DNA from: Saccharopolyspora elongata | GTDB lineage: Bacteria > Actinomycetota > Actinomycetes > Mycobacteriales > Pseudonocardiaceae | DNA length: 64,000 bases | Reading direction: 5' to 3' | Assembly: GCF_004348985.1 (NCBI RefSeq) | Contig: NZ_SMKW01000025.1 | Coordinates: forward strand, 55,529-119,528 | In this document: positions 16,371 through 26,700 of the stretch, piece after piece | How the letters are laid out: the number at the start of each line of letters is the position of its first letter | Position numbering within the stretch: position 1 is the stretch's first letter | The notes under the pieces: generated by a model | Told to the model about the DNA's origin: nothing | What the model saw: the letters and a program-made list of their open reading frames with translations, nothing else | The model's database searches: none | Made by a program: the position numbers and the translations under genes

Positions 16371-17966
16371 ATGCGCAGCGAGGACCGTACGGTCCGTGAC
16401 ATCACCCGGGGTTTGATGCGGGAACTCGGGCTGACGACCGTGTTCGGCAACCCGGGTACGACCGAGGTGCCGTTCCTGACCGGATGGCCGGACGATTTCC
16501 GCTACGTGTTGGGCCTGCAGGAATCCGTGGTGGTCGCGATGGCCGACGGCTACGCGCAGTCCCGCCGGGAACCGGTGCTGGTCAACCTGCACTCCGCGGG
16601 CGGCGTGGGGCACGCGCTGGGCGCGATCTTCACCGCCTACCGCAACCGGACGCCGATGATCATCACGGCCGGGCAGCAGACCCGCACCCTGATGTTCGAC
16701 GAGCCGTTCCTCGGCGCCACCGACGCCGCGACCTTCCCGAAGCCGTACGTGAAGTGGAGCTACGAACCGGCCCGCGCCGAGGACGTGCCTGCGGCTCTGG
16801 TGCGCGCCCACCAGCTGGCGACGACCCCGCCGTACGGCCCGGTGTTCGTGTCGATCCCGGCCGACGACTGGGACCAGCCCGGCGTGCCGGTGACCGCCCG
16901 CCCGCGCACTCCCGGCTTCGCCCCGGACCCGGCCGCCGTCGCCGGCCTGGCCGAGGCGCTGCGCGGCTGCGAGCGTCCCGCGTTCGTCGTCGGCCCGGCG
17001 GTGGACGCTGACGGCGTGGTCGCGGAGCTGGTGGAGCTGGCGGAGAAGACGCGGGCGGCGGTCTACGTGGCGCCGATGTCGCCGCGCTGCTCGTTCCCCG
17101 AGGACCACCCGCAGTTCGCCGGGTTCCTGCAGCCCGAGCAGCGGTTGCTCGGCGAGGAGCTCGCCAAGCACGACCTCGTAGTCGTGTGGGGCGCGCCGGC
17201 TTTCACCTACCACGTGTACCGCGGCGAGAACGAAGCCGAACTGCCCGAGATCTTCCTGGTGCACGACGACCCGGACGTGCTAGCCAGGGCGCGGTGGGGT
17301 AGCGGCGTGCTGGGCACGCTGGCGCACTCGGTGCGGCAGGTCAACGGCCAGGTCGAGGCGCAGCAGCGGAGCGCGCCGGCGGGCTACGCGCGACCGGCCA
17401 AGCCGGCCGCGTCGACGCCGATGACCGCCGCCTACGTCTTCGACGCGATCGCCGGGGCGCTGCCCGCGGACGCGGCCGTCGTGGAGGAAACTCCCAGCCA
17501 CCGCAACGACCTGCACGAGCACTTCCCGATCCGGTCCACCGACGGCGGGTTCTTCACCGGGTTCTCCGGCGCGCTCGGGTACGGCATCGGCGCGGCGGTC
17601 GGGGTGGCGATGGCCGACCCGTCGCGGCGCACGGTCGCGCTGATCGGCGACGGCTCCAGCATGTACGGGATCCAGTCGGTGTGGACGGCGGTCCGCGAGC
17701 AGGCGCCGGTCACGTTCGTGATCATGGACAACTCGCGGTACGCGGCGGTGGCGGTGCTGGGCGAGGCGGCGGGCGGCGACAAGCTGCCGGGCGTGGAGCT
17801 CGGCGGCATCGACTTCGGCGCGCTGGCGACCAGCCTGGGCTGCCCGTCGAAGCTGGTGCGGACGCCGGAGGAGCTCGACGCGGCGCTCGCCGAGGAGTTC
17901 GCGGGCAAGGCCGGCCCGACCCTGCTGCACGTCAAGGTCGACCCGGGCCAGCGCTACCTGTACTGA
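16371..17966 (+). CDS. Thiamine diphosphate-dependent enzyme, benzoylformate decarboxylase-like
   Basis: A 531-residue ThDP enzyme. The N-terminal PYR domain has GNPGTTEVPFL and the activating glutamate in LQESVVVAMADGYA; the C-terminal PP domain has the ThDP motif GDGSSMYGIQSVW...VIMDN. Overall pattern and length fit benzoylformate decarboxylase (MdlC), which converts benzoylformate to benzaldehyde and CO2. No other mandelate pathway gene is near, so another 2-oxo acid may be the substrate. Its end faces an ABC transporter operon across a shared bidirectional terminator. Confidence 0.8.
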   Translation: MRSEDRTVRDITRGLMRELGLTTVFGNPGTTEVPFLTGWPDDFRYVLGLQESVVVAMADGYAQSRREPVLVNLHSAGGVGHALGAIFTAYRNRTPMIITAGQQTRTLMFDEPFLGATDAATFPKPYVKWSYEPARAEDVPAALVRAHQLATTPPYGPVFVSIPADDWDQPGVPVTARPRTPGFAPDPAAVAGLAEALRGCERPAFVVGPAVDADGVVAELVELAEKTRAAVYVAPMSPRCSFPEDHPQFAGFLQPEQRLLGEELAKHDLVVVWGAPAFTYHVYRGENEAELPEIFLVHDDPDVLARARWGSGVLGTLAHSVRQVNGQVEAQQRSAPAGYARPAKPAASTPMTAAYVFDAIAGALPADAAVVEETPSHRNDLHEHFPIRSTDGGFFTGFSGALGYGIGAAVGVAMADPSRRTVALIGDGSSMYGIQSVWTAVREQAPVTFVIMDNSRYAAVAVLGEAAGGDKLPGVELGGIDFGALATSLGCPSKLVRTPEELDAALAEEFAGKAGPTLLHVKVDPGQRYLY

Positions 17967-18032
17967 TCCGCCTGCTCACGGGCCACGGAACCCGCCGGTC
18001 CACATCGGACTGACCGGCCTTGGCTGAAACGG

Positions 18033-18075
18033 GAAGGGCGCCTCCTGCCGAGAGGATCGGCGGGAGGCGCCCTTC
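18033..18075. terminator. Bidirectional terminator between converging genes
   Basis: A perfect 13-bp stem, GAAGGGCGCCTCC / GGAGGCGCCCTTC, with a 17-nt loop stands between the ends of the decarboxylase gene and the ABC ATPase gene. Confidence 0.85.
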
Positions 18076-18087
18076 GCGCGTGCTGTG

Positions 18088-18987
18088 TCAGTTCCGGGCG
18101 TCGGCCCTCTCGGCCTCCGCCTTCTCGGCCTCGGCCCACTGCTTCGCAGTGGACTCCGCGTCGTCCACATCGGACTTCGCCGGGGCGGCATCGCCCTTCG
18201 CCGGGGCGTGGGCGCTGCGAACGTCGAGGAGGCGGGCCACCTCGCTGCGGAGGTGGACGAACGTCTCCGACTCGCGGGTGGTGATCTGGTCGCGCTCGTC
18301 GCCGAGCGGGATCTCCAGGTCCGCCACGATCGACGCCGGGGACTTCGAGAGCACGAAGACCCGGTCCGCCAGGTAGATGCTCTCGTCGATGTCGTGGGTG
18401 ACCAGCAGGACCGTGCTGTCGAACTGCTTGCGGACCCGCAGCAGCAGGTCTTCCAGCTCGAAGCGGGTCTGGGCGTCCACCGAGGCGAACGGCTCGTCCA
18501 TCAGCAGCAGCGCCGGCCGGCAGGCCAGCGCCCGGGCGATCGACACGCGCTGCTGCATGCCGCCGGAGAGCTGCCACGGGTACTTCTTGGCCGCGGCGCT
18601 CAGGCCGACCCATTCGAGCACCTCGTCGGCCCGGCTGCGCCGCTCCGCCTTGCTCAATCCCCTGGAGCGCAGCGGGAATTCGACGTTGGACCGCACCGAC
18701 AGCCAGGGGAACAGCGACCGGCTGTAGTCCTGGAACACGACGGCCAGGTCCTCCGGCACGCCGTTCACCGGGTTGCCGCCCAGCTTGACGTCGCCGGCGC
18801 TCGGCTTGATCAGGCCGGAGATGGAACGCAGCATGGTGGACTTGCCGCAGCCGGACGGGCCGACGATGCAGGCGAGTTCGCCGGTGCGCACCTGGAACGT
18901 CAGGTCGGCGATGGCCTGGTGGCCGTTCGCGCCGCCGTAGCGGTGCCCGAGCCCGGAGACGTCGAGCATGATCTTGGTTTCGGTCAT
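18088..18987 (-). CDS. ABC transporter ATP-binding protein (nitrate/sulfonate/taurine type)
   Basis: A 299-residue ATPase of the SsuB/TauB/NrtD class. Walker A GPSGCGKST is near residue 43, the Q-loop is VFQDYSRSLFPW, the signature is LSGGMQQRV, Walker B is LLLMDEPF, and the switch histidine is in LVTHDIDE. The C-terminal 45 residues after VARLLDV are an acidic Ala/Glu/Lys-rich tail not usual in the family. It is the last gene of a four-gene operon (binding protein, two permeases, ATPase) that imports an oxyanion or organic sulfur compound; the substrate is not readable. Confidence 0.9.
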   Translation of the reverse strand: MTETKIMLDVSGLGHRYGGANGHQAIADLTFQVRTGELACIVGPSGCGKSTMLRSISGLIKPSAGDVKLGGNPVNGVPEDLAVVFQDYSRSLFPWLSVRSNVEFPLRSRGLSKAERRSRADEVLEWVGLSAAAKKYPWQLSGGMQQRVSIARALACRPALLLMDEPFASVDAQTRFELEDLLLRVRKQFDSTVLLVTHDIDESIYLADRVFVLSKSPASIVADLEIPLGDERDQITTRESETFVHLRSEVARLLDVRSAHAPAKGDAAPAKSDVDDAESTAKQWAEAEKAEAERADARN

Positions 18988-18993
18988 GGAAGT

Positions 18994-19794
18994 TCAGCCT
19001 CCGACTACTTGGTGCGCCTGCGAGGGTTGCCAGCTCAGCGCGCGGCGCTCCACCACGAGCAGCAGGGTGTTGAGCAGGTATCCGAGGATGCCCAGCAGCA
19101 CGATGCCGGCCCACATCGCGGGGAAGTCGAACTGCCGCTGGTCGAACATCAGCCGGTAGCCGATGCCGTTGGTGGAGCCGACGAGCTCCGAGACGACCAT
19201 CAGCACCAGCGCCAGCGACAGGCTCACCCGCAGCCCGGCGAAGATCTTCGGCGTCGCCGCGGGCAGCACCACGCCGAAGATCCAGTGCGCGCGCGGGATG
19301 CGGAACGACCGGGCGGTGTCCACCTTGACCTGGTCGACGGAGCGGACGCCGTCGACGGTGTTCAGCAGGATCGGCCACATCACGCCGAAGACGATCACGG
19401 TGATCTGCATCTGCGTGCCGATGCCCAGCAGCACCAGGAAGACCGGCACCAGCACCGGCGGCGGGATGGCCCGCATGAACGCCATCAGCGGCCCGAAGTA
19501 GTCCAGCGCGGTGCGGGAACGGCCGAGCAGGGTGCCCAGCGCGACGCCGAGCACCACGGCGATGAGCCAGCCCGCGGCGATCCGCCCGAGGCTGGCCAGC
19601 AGGTCGGAGAACGCCTCGTCGGTCAGGAACAGCGACGACGCCGGCCCGCTGAACCACTTCTCCGCGGCCGTGCCGACGATCGTCGTCGGGGGCGGGAAGA
19701 ACGGGCTCTGCGCGGCGCGGGTGAGCAGCTCCCAGGCCACGATCGCACCGATGAAGACCACCCAGCGCTGCAGGAATCCGCGCATCTTGATCAC
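18994..19794 (-). CDS. ABC transporter permease (SsuC/TauC type), second
   Basis: A 266-residue inner-membrane permease with about six helices. The EAA-like loop reads ARSFRIPRAHWIFGVVLPAATPKIFAGLR, typical of the nitrate/sulfonate/taurine class. The GTG at 19794 overlaps the stop of the upstream permease gene (GTGA) and has GGGAGG a few bases upstream; an ATG three codons in is an alternative. The paired, non-identical permeases suggest a heterodimeric channel. Confidence 0.88.
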   Translation of the reverse strand: MIKMRGFLQRWVVFIGAIVAWELLTRAAQSPFFPPPTTIVGTAAEKWFSGPASSLFLTDEAFSDLLASLGRIAAGWLIAVVLGVALGTLLGRSRTALDYFGPLMAFMRAIPPPVLVPVFLVLLGIGTQMQITVIVFGVMWPILLNTVDGVRSVDQVKVDTARSFRIPRAHWIFGVVLPAATPKIFAGLRVSLSLALVLMVVSELVGSTNGIGYRLMFDQRQFDFPAMWAGIVLLGILGYLLNTLLLVVERRALSWQPSQAHQVVGG

Positions 19795-20558
19795 GCCGCC
19801 TCCCGATCGACCGCGCTCCACCGGAGGCCGCGCTTGTGCACCTGTTCCAGCACCTCGTTGATGAGGTAGCCGACGATCCCCGCCACCAGCGTCCCGGCCA
19901 GCACCAGGTCCATCCGCCCGGCGCCGGTGCTCGCGTCGAGCACGAAGCTGCCGAGGCCGCTGCCGCCGCCGGCCAGGAACTCGGTGCTGACCACCAGGAT
20001 CAGTGCCACCGCGGCGGACATCCGGATGCCGGTGAGCACGAACGGCGCCGCGTTCGGCAGCGCCACCGTGAACATGATCCGGGCCCGGCCCAGCCCGAAG
20101 GAGCGCGCGGTGTCCACCATCACCGGGTCGATCTCGTCCAACGCGTAGATGGTGTTGAACAGGATCGGCCACACCGCGGCGTAGACCGCGAGCGTGATCT
20201 TGGTTTCCGGCCCGGCGCCGACCAGCACGATCGCCAGCGGGATCAGCGCCACCGACGGGATCGGCCGGAGGAACTCGATGATCGCCCGGGTGGCGACCCG
20301 GACCCAGCGGACGCTGCCGAGCAGCAGCCCGGCGGGGACCGCGATGGCGATGGAGATGCCCAGCGCGATCGCCCAGGCCAGCACGGTGGCGATCAGGTCG
20401 AGCAGGAAGCCGCTATCGCCGAGCAGTTCGGCGAACTGGGCGAGCACTGTGGACGGTGGCGGAAAGTATTGCTGGGGGACGATTTCGGAACGGCTGAAGG
20501 CTTCCCACAGAACCAGGAAGCCCACCAGACCGACCAATCCCCGGAGTGTTTTCGTCAT
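19791..20558 (-). CDS. ABC transporter permease (SsuC/TauC type), first
   Basis: A 255-residue permease with about six transmembrane helices. The EAA-like loop is ARSFGLGRARIMFTVALPNAAPFVLTGIR. It pairs with the permease at 18994-19794; the two share the family fold and many loop residues, showing an old duplication. It begins 10 bp after the stop of the binding-protein gene, so it is in the same operon. TTCGGAACGG-type extracellular loops do not reveal the substrate. Confidence 0.88.
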   Translation of the reverse strand: MTKTLRGLVGLVGFLVLWEAFSRSEIVPQQYFPPPSTVLAQFAELLGDSGFLLDLIATVLAWAIALGISIAIAVPAGLLLGSVRWVRVATRAIIEFLRPIPSVALIPLAIVLVGAGPETKITLAVYAAVWPILFNTIYALDEIDPVMVDTARSFGLGRARIMFTVALPNAAPFVLTGIRMSAAVALILVVSTEFLAGGGSGLGSFVLDASTGAGRMDLVLAGTLVAGIVGYLINEVLEQVHKRGLRWSAVDREAA

Positions 20559-20568
20559 TTCCCCGAGT

Positions 20569-21582
20569 TCAGCTCTGCGGCGGCGCGAAGATCATGCTCG
20601 CCACGTCGATTTCCTTGTCGATGTAACCGAATTCCAGCATCAGCCGCGGAATGCGCTGCAAGCGGGTGGCGTCGGCGCGGGAATTCATCTTCAGCAGCGT
20701 GATGATCGCCGCAGTCTCCTTGTCGATCTTGGCGAATTCGGGAAGCAGCGGTTCGATCTTGCTGCGGTCCTGCGCCTCGGAGACGGCGGAGTCCATGGCC
20801 CGCTGGAACGCCGCCACGGTCTTGGGGTTCTCGTCGGCGAACTTGGCCGCCGACACGTAGCCGCCCAGCGGCAGGTCCTCCAGCGGTCCGGTGACGGTGT
20901 CCACCACCGGGACGGCGCCCGCGTCGCGGGCGGACAGCGTCAGGAACGGCTCGACCACGAACGCCGCGTCGACCTGGTTGGTGCGCAGCGCGTTGGGCAT
21001 GTTGATGAACCCCAGCGGCATCCACTGGACGCCTTCGTAGTCCACGCCGTTGGCCTTCATCGAGGCCTTGACCAGGAGTTCGGAGATGGTGCCGCCGCCG
21101 CTGATCGCGATCCGCTTGTCGGCCAGGTCCTGCGGCATGCGCACGTTGGAGTTCTGCGAAGCCATGATCATGCAGGTGTTCGGCGTGCTCGACGCGCAGT
21201 CCGCGACGATCTTCAGCTGCGCGATGCCCTTGGCCTGGGCGGCGAAGATGGGCACGTAGCTGCTGAAGGTGATGTCGTAGTCGCCGCCGATGGTGCTGTT
21301 CAGCGCGGTGGCGCCGTCGGGCGCGTTGATGATCTCGACGGTGAGGCCCTCCCGCTGGAAGTGGCCGTTCTTCGCCGCCAGGTGCAGCGGCGCGAGTTCG
21401 CTGGTGGGCAGCCCGCCGATCCGCAGGTGCGCCTTCTCCACCTGCGCGTTGCCGCCCTTCTGCTCCTCCGAACCGCCCAGGAGTCCGCAACCGCTGGTGC
21501 CCATCAGGGCGCCTGCCGTGACCATCCCGCCGGCGAGTTTCAACAGGTTGCGGCGGGGAAGGGCGCGGGGAAGGGAACTCAT
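20569..21582 (-). CDS. ABC transporter substrate-binding lipoprotein, copy 1
   Basis: A 337-residue NMT1/THI5-like or SsuA-type binding protein. The N-terminus LPRRNLLKLAGGMVTAGALM has a twin-arginine pattern and the lipobox TSGC, so it is probably a Tat-exported lipoprotein. The mature part shows LAPLHLAAKNGHFQREGL, DYDITFSSYVPIFAAQ and VEPFLTLSARDAGA, as in aliphatic sulfonate and nitrate binding proteins. First gene of the transporter operon. A close paralogue is encoded at 22086-23105 with its own promoter and terminator. Confidence 0.9.
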   Translation of the reverse strand: MSSLPRALPRRNLLKLAGGMVTAGALMGTSGCGLLGGSEEQKGGNAQVEKAHLRIGGLPTSELAPLHLAAKNGHFQREGLTVEIINAPDGATALNSTIGGDYDITFSSYVPIFAAQAKGIAQLKIVADCASSTPNTCMIMASQNSNVRMPQDLADKRIAISGGGTISELLVKASMKANGVDYEGVQWMPLGFINMPNALRTNQVDAAFVVEPFLTLSARDAGAVPVVDTVTGPLEDLPLGGYVSAAKFADENPKTVAAFQRAMDSAVSEAQDRSKIEPLLPEFAKIDKETAAIITLLKMNSRADATRLQRIPRLMLEFGYIDKEIDVASMIFAPPQS

Positions 21583-21822
21583 CTGGATCCTCCTGGCATC
21601 GGGGTGCGGTGCGCGGTGTTCCGTTGTGCCCTGCGCCGGGAGCGGTACGGGTCGGCGTCGATTCCACTGCCACGGGGTGTTTCTGGTGCGGGGTGGCCGG
21701 TTTCGTCGCGATGGTGACCCGGGAGGAAGAGCGGGTGAGCAGCGACTCCGGGCGCGGTGGTGCCGCGTCCGGCGGCGGTGCGTCGTTTTCTCCCGGTGCG
21801 GTGGCGGGTCTTGGTGTCCCGA

Positions 21823-21851
21823 ACTGTAGAAGGTCGGACCACATGCGACAA
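21823..21851 (-). promoter_or_regulatory. Predicted promoter of the transporter operon
   Basis: Minus strand: -35 TTGTCG (21846-21851), 17-bp spacer, -10 TACAGT (21823-21828). Upstream sits TAATTACGCC. The same -35, spacing, -10 and a near-identical upstream block occur before copy 2 (23342-23370), while spacer bases differ. This conservation marks the functional bases. The upstream block may be a shared activator or repressor site. Confidence 0.7.
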
Positions 21852-22022
21852 CCAGGCGTAATTAGCTCGTTGTCACGACTCACTCACAAGCGTTGGGTGA
21901 TTCACGCCACTCGGCTCAAGGCTGGGAGCGAATTGTGACGGTGAGCTGAATAGCGCTGGGCAATTCGAGCGAACGCGGAATGTCGTCTGGACCAACGGCG
22001 CGCTCCGCCGGGTCCGCCGGCC

Positions 22023-22060
22023 GTGCGCGTTTTGTGCTGCTATCGCGACACAAAGCGCAC
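22023..22060 (-). terminator. Terminator of binding-protein copy 2
   Basis: Stem GTGCGC-TTTGTG / CACAAAGCGCAC with a small bulge, 26 bp beyond the copy 2 stop codon. It would separate copy 2 from the operon downstream. Confidence 0.7.
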
Positions 22061-22085
22061 ACGGTCGGCGTGACCAGCGAGAACG

Positions 22086-23105
22086 TCAGGCCTGCGGCGG
22101 CGTCGCGATCATGCTGGCGACGTCCAGGTCGGCGGTGATGAAGCCGAAGTCCTTCATCAGGCGCGGCACCCGCTGCAGGCGGGTGGCGTCGGCGCGCGAG
22201 TTGAACTTCAGCAGTGTGATGATCGCCGCGGTCTCCTGGTCGATCTTGGCGAATTCCGGCAGCAGCGGCTCGATCTTGCTGCGGTCCTGTGCCTCGGCGA
22301 CGGCGCGGTCCATGGCCCGCTGGAACGCCGCGATGGTCTTGGGGTTCTCCTGGCAGAACTTCGCGGTCGCCCCGTAGCCGGTCAGCGGCAGGTCCTCCAG
22401 CGGACCGGTGGCGGTGTCCACCACCGGCACGGCGCCGCTGTTGCGGGCGGCCAGGGTGAGGAAGGGCTCGGTGACGATGGCGGCGTCGACCTGGCCCTGC
22501 TGCAGCGCGGCGGGCATGTTGATGAACGGGATCGGCGCCAGCTGCACCTTGCCGTAGTCCACGCCGTGGGCGGACATGGTGGCCTTGACCAGCAGCTCGG
22601 TGATGGTGTTGGGGCCGCTGATCGCGATCTTCTTGTTCGCCAGGTCCTGCGGCGTGTGGACCCTGGAGTTCTGCGAGGTCATGATCACGGTCGTGTTCGG
22701 CGTGGCCGACGCGCAGTCCGCGACGATCTTCAGGTCCGCGATGCCCTTGGCCTGCGCCTGGAAGAACGGCACGTAGCTGCTGTAGGTGATGTCGTAGTCG
22801 CCGCCGATGGTGCTGTTCAGCGCGGCGCTGCCGTCCGGGGCGGTGACGATCTCGACCGTCAGGCCCTCCTGCTGGAAGTAGCCGTTGCGGACGGCCAGGT
22901 GCAGCGGGGCGAGGTCGTTGATCGGCAGGGCGCCGACGCGCAGGTTCGCCTTCTCCACCAGCTCGTTGCCGCCGCTTTCCGACTGCGATCCACCGAGGAG
23001 CCCGCAACCGCTCGTGCCCAGCAGCGCACCGGCGGTGACGGCTCCGCCGGCGAGCCTCAGCAGACTCCTGCGTGGCAGGGATCGGTGGGCGAGGGCGGGG
23101 CTCAT
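22086..23105 (-). CDS. ABC transporter substrate-binding lipoprotein, copy 2
   Basis: A 339-residue paralogue of the protein at 20569-21582; the two align along their whole length, with very similar C-termini (SKIEPLLPEFAKIDQETAA in this copy). It has a twin-arginine-like start LPRRSLLRLAGG and lipobox TSGC. It is transcribed alone from its own promoter and ends at its own terminator, so it is an extra binding protein that probably feeds the same permease. Different substrate preference of the two copies is a reasonable guess: the pocket segments (CQENPKT against ADENPKT, GYGATAKF against GYVSAAKF) differ. Confidence 0.9.
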   Translation of the reverse strand: MSPALAHRSLPRRSLLRLAGGAVTAGALLGTSGCGLLGGSQSESGGNELVEKANLRVGALPINDLAPLHLAVRNGYFQQEGLTVEIVTAPDGSAALNSTIGGDYDITYSSYVPFFQAQAKGIADLKIVADCASATPNTTVIMTSQNSRVHTPQDLANKKIAISGPNTITELLVKATMSAHGVDYGKVQLAPIPFINMPAALQQGQVDAAIVTEPFLTLAARNSGAVPVVDTATGPLEDLPLTGYGATAKFCQENPKTIAAFQRAMDRAVAEAQDRSKIEPLLPEFAKIDQETAAIITLLKFNSRADATRLQRVPRLMKDFGFITADLDVASMIATPPQA

Positions 23106-23341
23106 CTGTTCCTCCTTGCATCGGGCGCGACGTGGAGCGGCGGCTGCGGTGGGTGTCGGTGGCGCAGCTGTGCCGAGACGGCGCGAAGTTCACCCCGCGG
23201 GAGGTCCGGGAGAAGCGTTGGTGCACAGTGGACTGAGCCACGGATCGGGCGAGCCCCGTCGGTAACGTGCGCCGGGGGTGTTCGGCCCTTGTGCGAAGTT
23301 CGTGCGTCTCCCGGGCTGTGGCGGGGTGCGGGTGCCCCCGA

Positions 23342-23370
23342 ACTGTAGAACGTTGAACTAAACCCGACAA
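23342..23370 (-). promoter_or_regulatory. Predicted promoter of binding-protein copy 2
   Basis: Minus strand: -35 TTGTCG (23365-23370), 17-bp spacer, -10 TACAGT (23342-23347), with TAGTTACGCC just upstream. It is the partner of the promoter at 21823-21851, implying co-regulation. The leader before the ATG is again about 230 nt. Confidence 0.7.
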
Positions 23371-23455
23371 CTGGGCGTAACTAGGCACAGGTCACACGGA
23401 TGGCCCAGTGTTGTCCATACCACTCTTTCGAGTGATGAACTCTCTCTCTAGGGGC

Positions 23456-23484
23456 CTGACTTGTGACGGCCAGTTAAGTATAGT
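23456..23484 (+). promoter_or_regulatory. Possible promoter of the conservon
   Basis: CTGACT (23456-23461), 17-bp spacer, TATAGT (23479-23484). A small dyad CACTC-TTTC-GAGTG at 23421-23434 lies upstream. Together with the divergent copy 2 promoter this makes up a 600-bp regulatory gap (23106-23703). Confidence 0.5.
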
Positions 23485-23703
23485 CTCGCCCGTCGAGGTG
23501 ACTGGCCTCTGCTTCGGGGGATGCACGTTGTGACCAGGGAGTGTGATGGCAAGCCGGGCTGACAGAGTCTGGGTCGTTGGGGACTCGGCGCGAGCCGGAG
23601 AACCATCGACCCGCTCGTGGGTACCTGGCGCCGCCGCGTCGGATCGCGGGCACGTTCCCAGCACGAGGATCAACACTGTCGCGGCGCGGAGAGGCAGCTA
23701 GCC

Positions 23704-26700
23704 GTGGCGGTGTCGCACATGTCCGCCGCAGCGCAGGAAACAGGGATGCTCAACAACGACCCCGCTACCGGAGCCGACGCAGCCACCGAACCGGCTGGCC
23801 GGTCCAAGAAGTGGTGGCTGCGCAACTGGCGCCTCCGGTACAAGATGGCCGCCGTCCTGCTCGTCCCGACCCTGGCCGCGCTCGGCGTCGGCGGCATCCG
23901 GGTGTACGACGGCCTCGCCACCCAGTCCCGGTTGACCACCATCGTCGAGCAGGTCGAACTCGGCCAGCAGGCCGCGAACCTGACCCACGAACTGCAGCGC
24001 GAGCGCGACTTCGCGATCGTGTTCACCACCGCCAACGGTGGCAACGCGGGCGCCGACTACGCCGCGCAGGGCCAGCGCGTCGACGCCGCGATCCAGCAGC
24101 TCCGGGCCTACGACAACCGGGTGGCGGACTTCTCCCCGGAGGTCCGCAACGCCTACCAGAGCGCCACCCACCGGCTCGGCAGCCTCGGCGCCCTGCGCGC
24201 CACCATCAACGACCGGTTCACCGGCCCGCAGACGTTGGTCGCCTACAACTCGGTGCTCGACAACCTGCTGCAGATCAACCGGATGGTCGCGACCTCCGCG
24301 GTCAACACACAGGTCAGCCAGACCGCCCGGGCCGCCGAAGCGCTCGGCCGGGCCAAGGAGCAGCTGGCCCAGCAGCGCTCGATCCTGCTCAGCGCCGGGA
24401 TGCTCAACCGCTTCCTCACCGGGCAGACCGACGCGGTCCGCGCCGCGAACGCCCGCTTCGAGGCCGCCTACGCGGAGTTCGAGAACGCCGCCACGCCCGA
24501 GCAGCGCGCCCTCTACGCGGCGCGGGTCGCCGGCGCCGAGGTGGACGACTCGGAGCAGATCGAGCAGAGCGCGCTGATCGCGTCCGACCGCAGGCAGCAG
24601 TCGCTGGGCATCGACCCGCTGGAGTGGGGCACGCAGTCGGGCAAGCGCACCGACCTGGTCCGCTCGGTGGAGGACTCGGTGCTCACCGACTTCCACGACG
24701 ACGCCACCGAACTCGCCGATTCCGCCTGGTGGTCGCTGGTCCGCGACTCGGCGCTGCTGTTGCTGCTGCTGGTGGTCGCCTTCGGCGTCGCGGCCTACAT
24801 CGCGCGCTCGATGCTGCGGCCGCTGCGCACCCTCCGCTACGGAGCCCTGGAGATCGCGCAGAAGAGCCTGCCCGAAGCGATCGACAAGGTGAACGATAAC
24901 CCGAGCGCCGCGACCCAGATCACGGTGCCGCCGGTGCCCGTGCACTCCAGCGAGGAGATCGGGCAGGTGGCCCGCACCTTCGACGCGGTGCACCAGCAGG
25001 CGCTGCGGCTGGCCGCCGAGCAGGCGCTGCTGCGCACCAACGTCAACGACCTGTTCGTCAACCTGGCGCGCCGCAGCCAGACGCTGGTGCAGCGGCAGCT
25101 GGCCCTGATCGACCGGCTGGAGCAGGACGAGCAGGACCCGGACCAGCTGAGCAGCCTGTTCGAGCTGGACCACCTGGCGACCCGCATGCGCCGGAACAAC
25201 GAGAACCTGCTGATCCTCGGCGGCACCGACCTGACCCGCCGGATGATGCGCCCGGTGCCGCTCAACGAGGTGCTCGGCGCCGCGGTGTCCGAGGTCGAGC
25301 AGTACGCGCGGGTCGCCGTGGTCGACGCGCCCGACCTGGCCATCCAGGGCCGCGTGGTCAACGACTTCGTGCACCTGGTCGCCGAGCTGCTGGAGAACGC
25401 CACGGTGTTCTCCAACCCGGACACCGAGGTCACCGTCCGGACCGCCTACCGCAGGCAGGAACTCGTCATCGAGATCCGCGACCGCGGCGTGGGCATCGAC
25501 GCCAGCGAGATCGACGAGATCAACGACCGGCTCACCCGGCCGCCGGAGATCGACGTCGCGGTGTCCCGCCGGATGGGTCTGTTCGTGGTCGGGCAGCTGG
25601 CCAGGCGCCACGACATCCGGGTCGAGCTGCACAACAACGACAACCTGGAAGGCGGCGTCACCGCGACGGTGCACCTGGCCGGCGAGTTCGTCGTCCAGCT
25701 GACCCCGGACGGCCCGAAGCCGATGCCCGACGTGCCGCGCGCGGCGCTCGCCGAGGAGCGGCGCCAGGAGTTCAGCGAGACCGGCACGCACCTCGGGCTG
25801 GCTGCGGCCTTCGGCGGCCGCGCCGCCGGTTCCGACCGCGGGATCGACCCGCCCACCGAGCGCGCGCCGCTGCCGTCGCTGGCCGGCATCGAGCAGGCCA
25901 CCGCGTTCACGCAGATGCCGCAGCAGGAAGAAGACGAACCGGACGTCGACGACACCGAGCTGTCGACCCAGTACTCGGTGACGGTGTCCAGCGGCGATTC
26001 GTTCGGCGCCACCGACGTTCCGGAGTGGGAGAACGCGTCGAAGGCGGCCGCGGACGACGACGTCCGCGCCGAGGAGTGGCCGAGCGAGGAGAGCCCCGGG
26101 GACCAGTTCGCGGATTCCCAAGGCGGGCGGTGCGGGCCACCTGCCGAGTCCACCGGACCGGCGGACCTGTTCCACAGCCCGTTCGAGGCGGAGAAGACGG
26201 CCAACTTCGTGCCGGCCGTGTTCCCGCCCGATCCCGCGCACAACGGCAGCGGACTGAACGGATCAGGCTCGGGCGGTGGCCTCTTCGGCACCGCGGACTC
26301 CGACGGCGCAGCGGACCACGGAACCCGGCAGGAGCCGGCCTCGGCGTCCTGGGCCCGAGGGGGCGGCCCGGTCGAAGGCACCGACGGCCCGGCGCCGGCG
26401 TTCGCCGACGACGAGCCGAGAGGGGCCGCCTGGGACATGGACGATGCGCCGACGCAGCGACTGCCGATCTACGAAGCCGTGCTCTCGCAGTGGTTCCGCG
26501 AGTCCGATGTGGACGATTCTTCGGCCGGTCCGGCCGCGCCGGCGACCCCGGCCGCCCCGGTAGCGGCCGAAGCGCCGGTCGAGCCGGAGCAGCCCCGCCC
26601 GCCGGAAGAACCCGTCGTCGACGAGGTGCCGCGCACCACGACCCCGGATCCCGGCTGGGGTTCGGCCGACGACGGCTGGCGGGCCGCCGAGGCGCTGCTG

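Larger units (their letters stand above)
21583..22085 (-). promoter_or_regulatory. 500-bp gap: leader and promoter region of transporter operon
   Basis: No gene was seen. On the minus strand it holds the predicted promoter at 21823-21851, a leader of about 230 nt before the copy 1 ATG, and at its right end the terminator of the copy 2 gene. The leader's last 30 nt (TGCCAGGAGGATCC) resemble those of copy 2. Confidence 0.6.
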
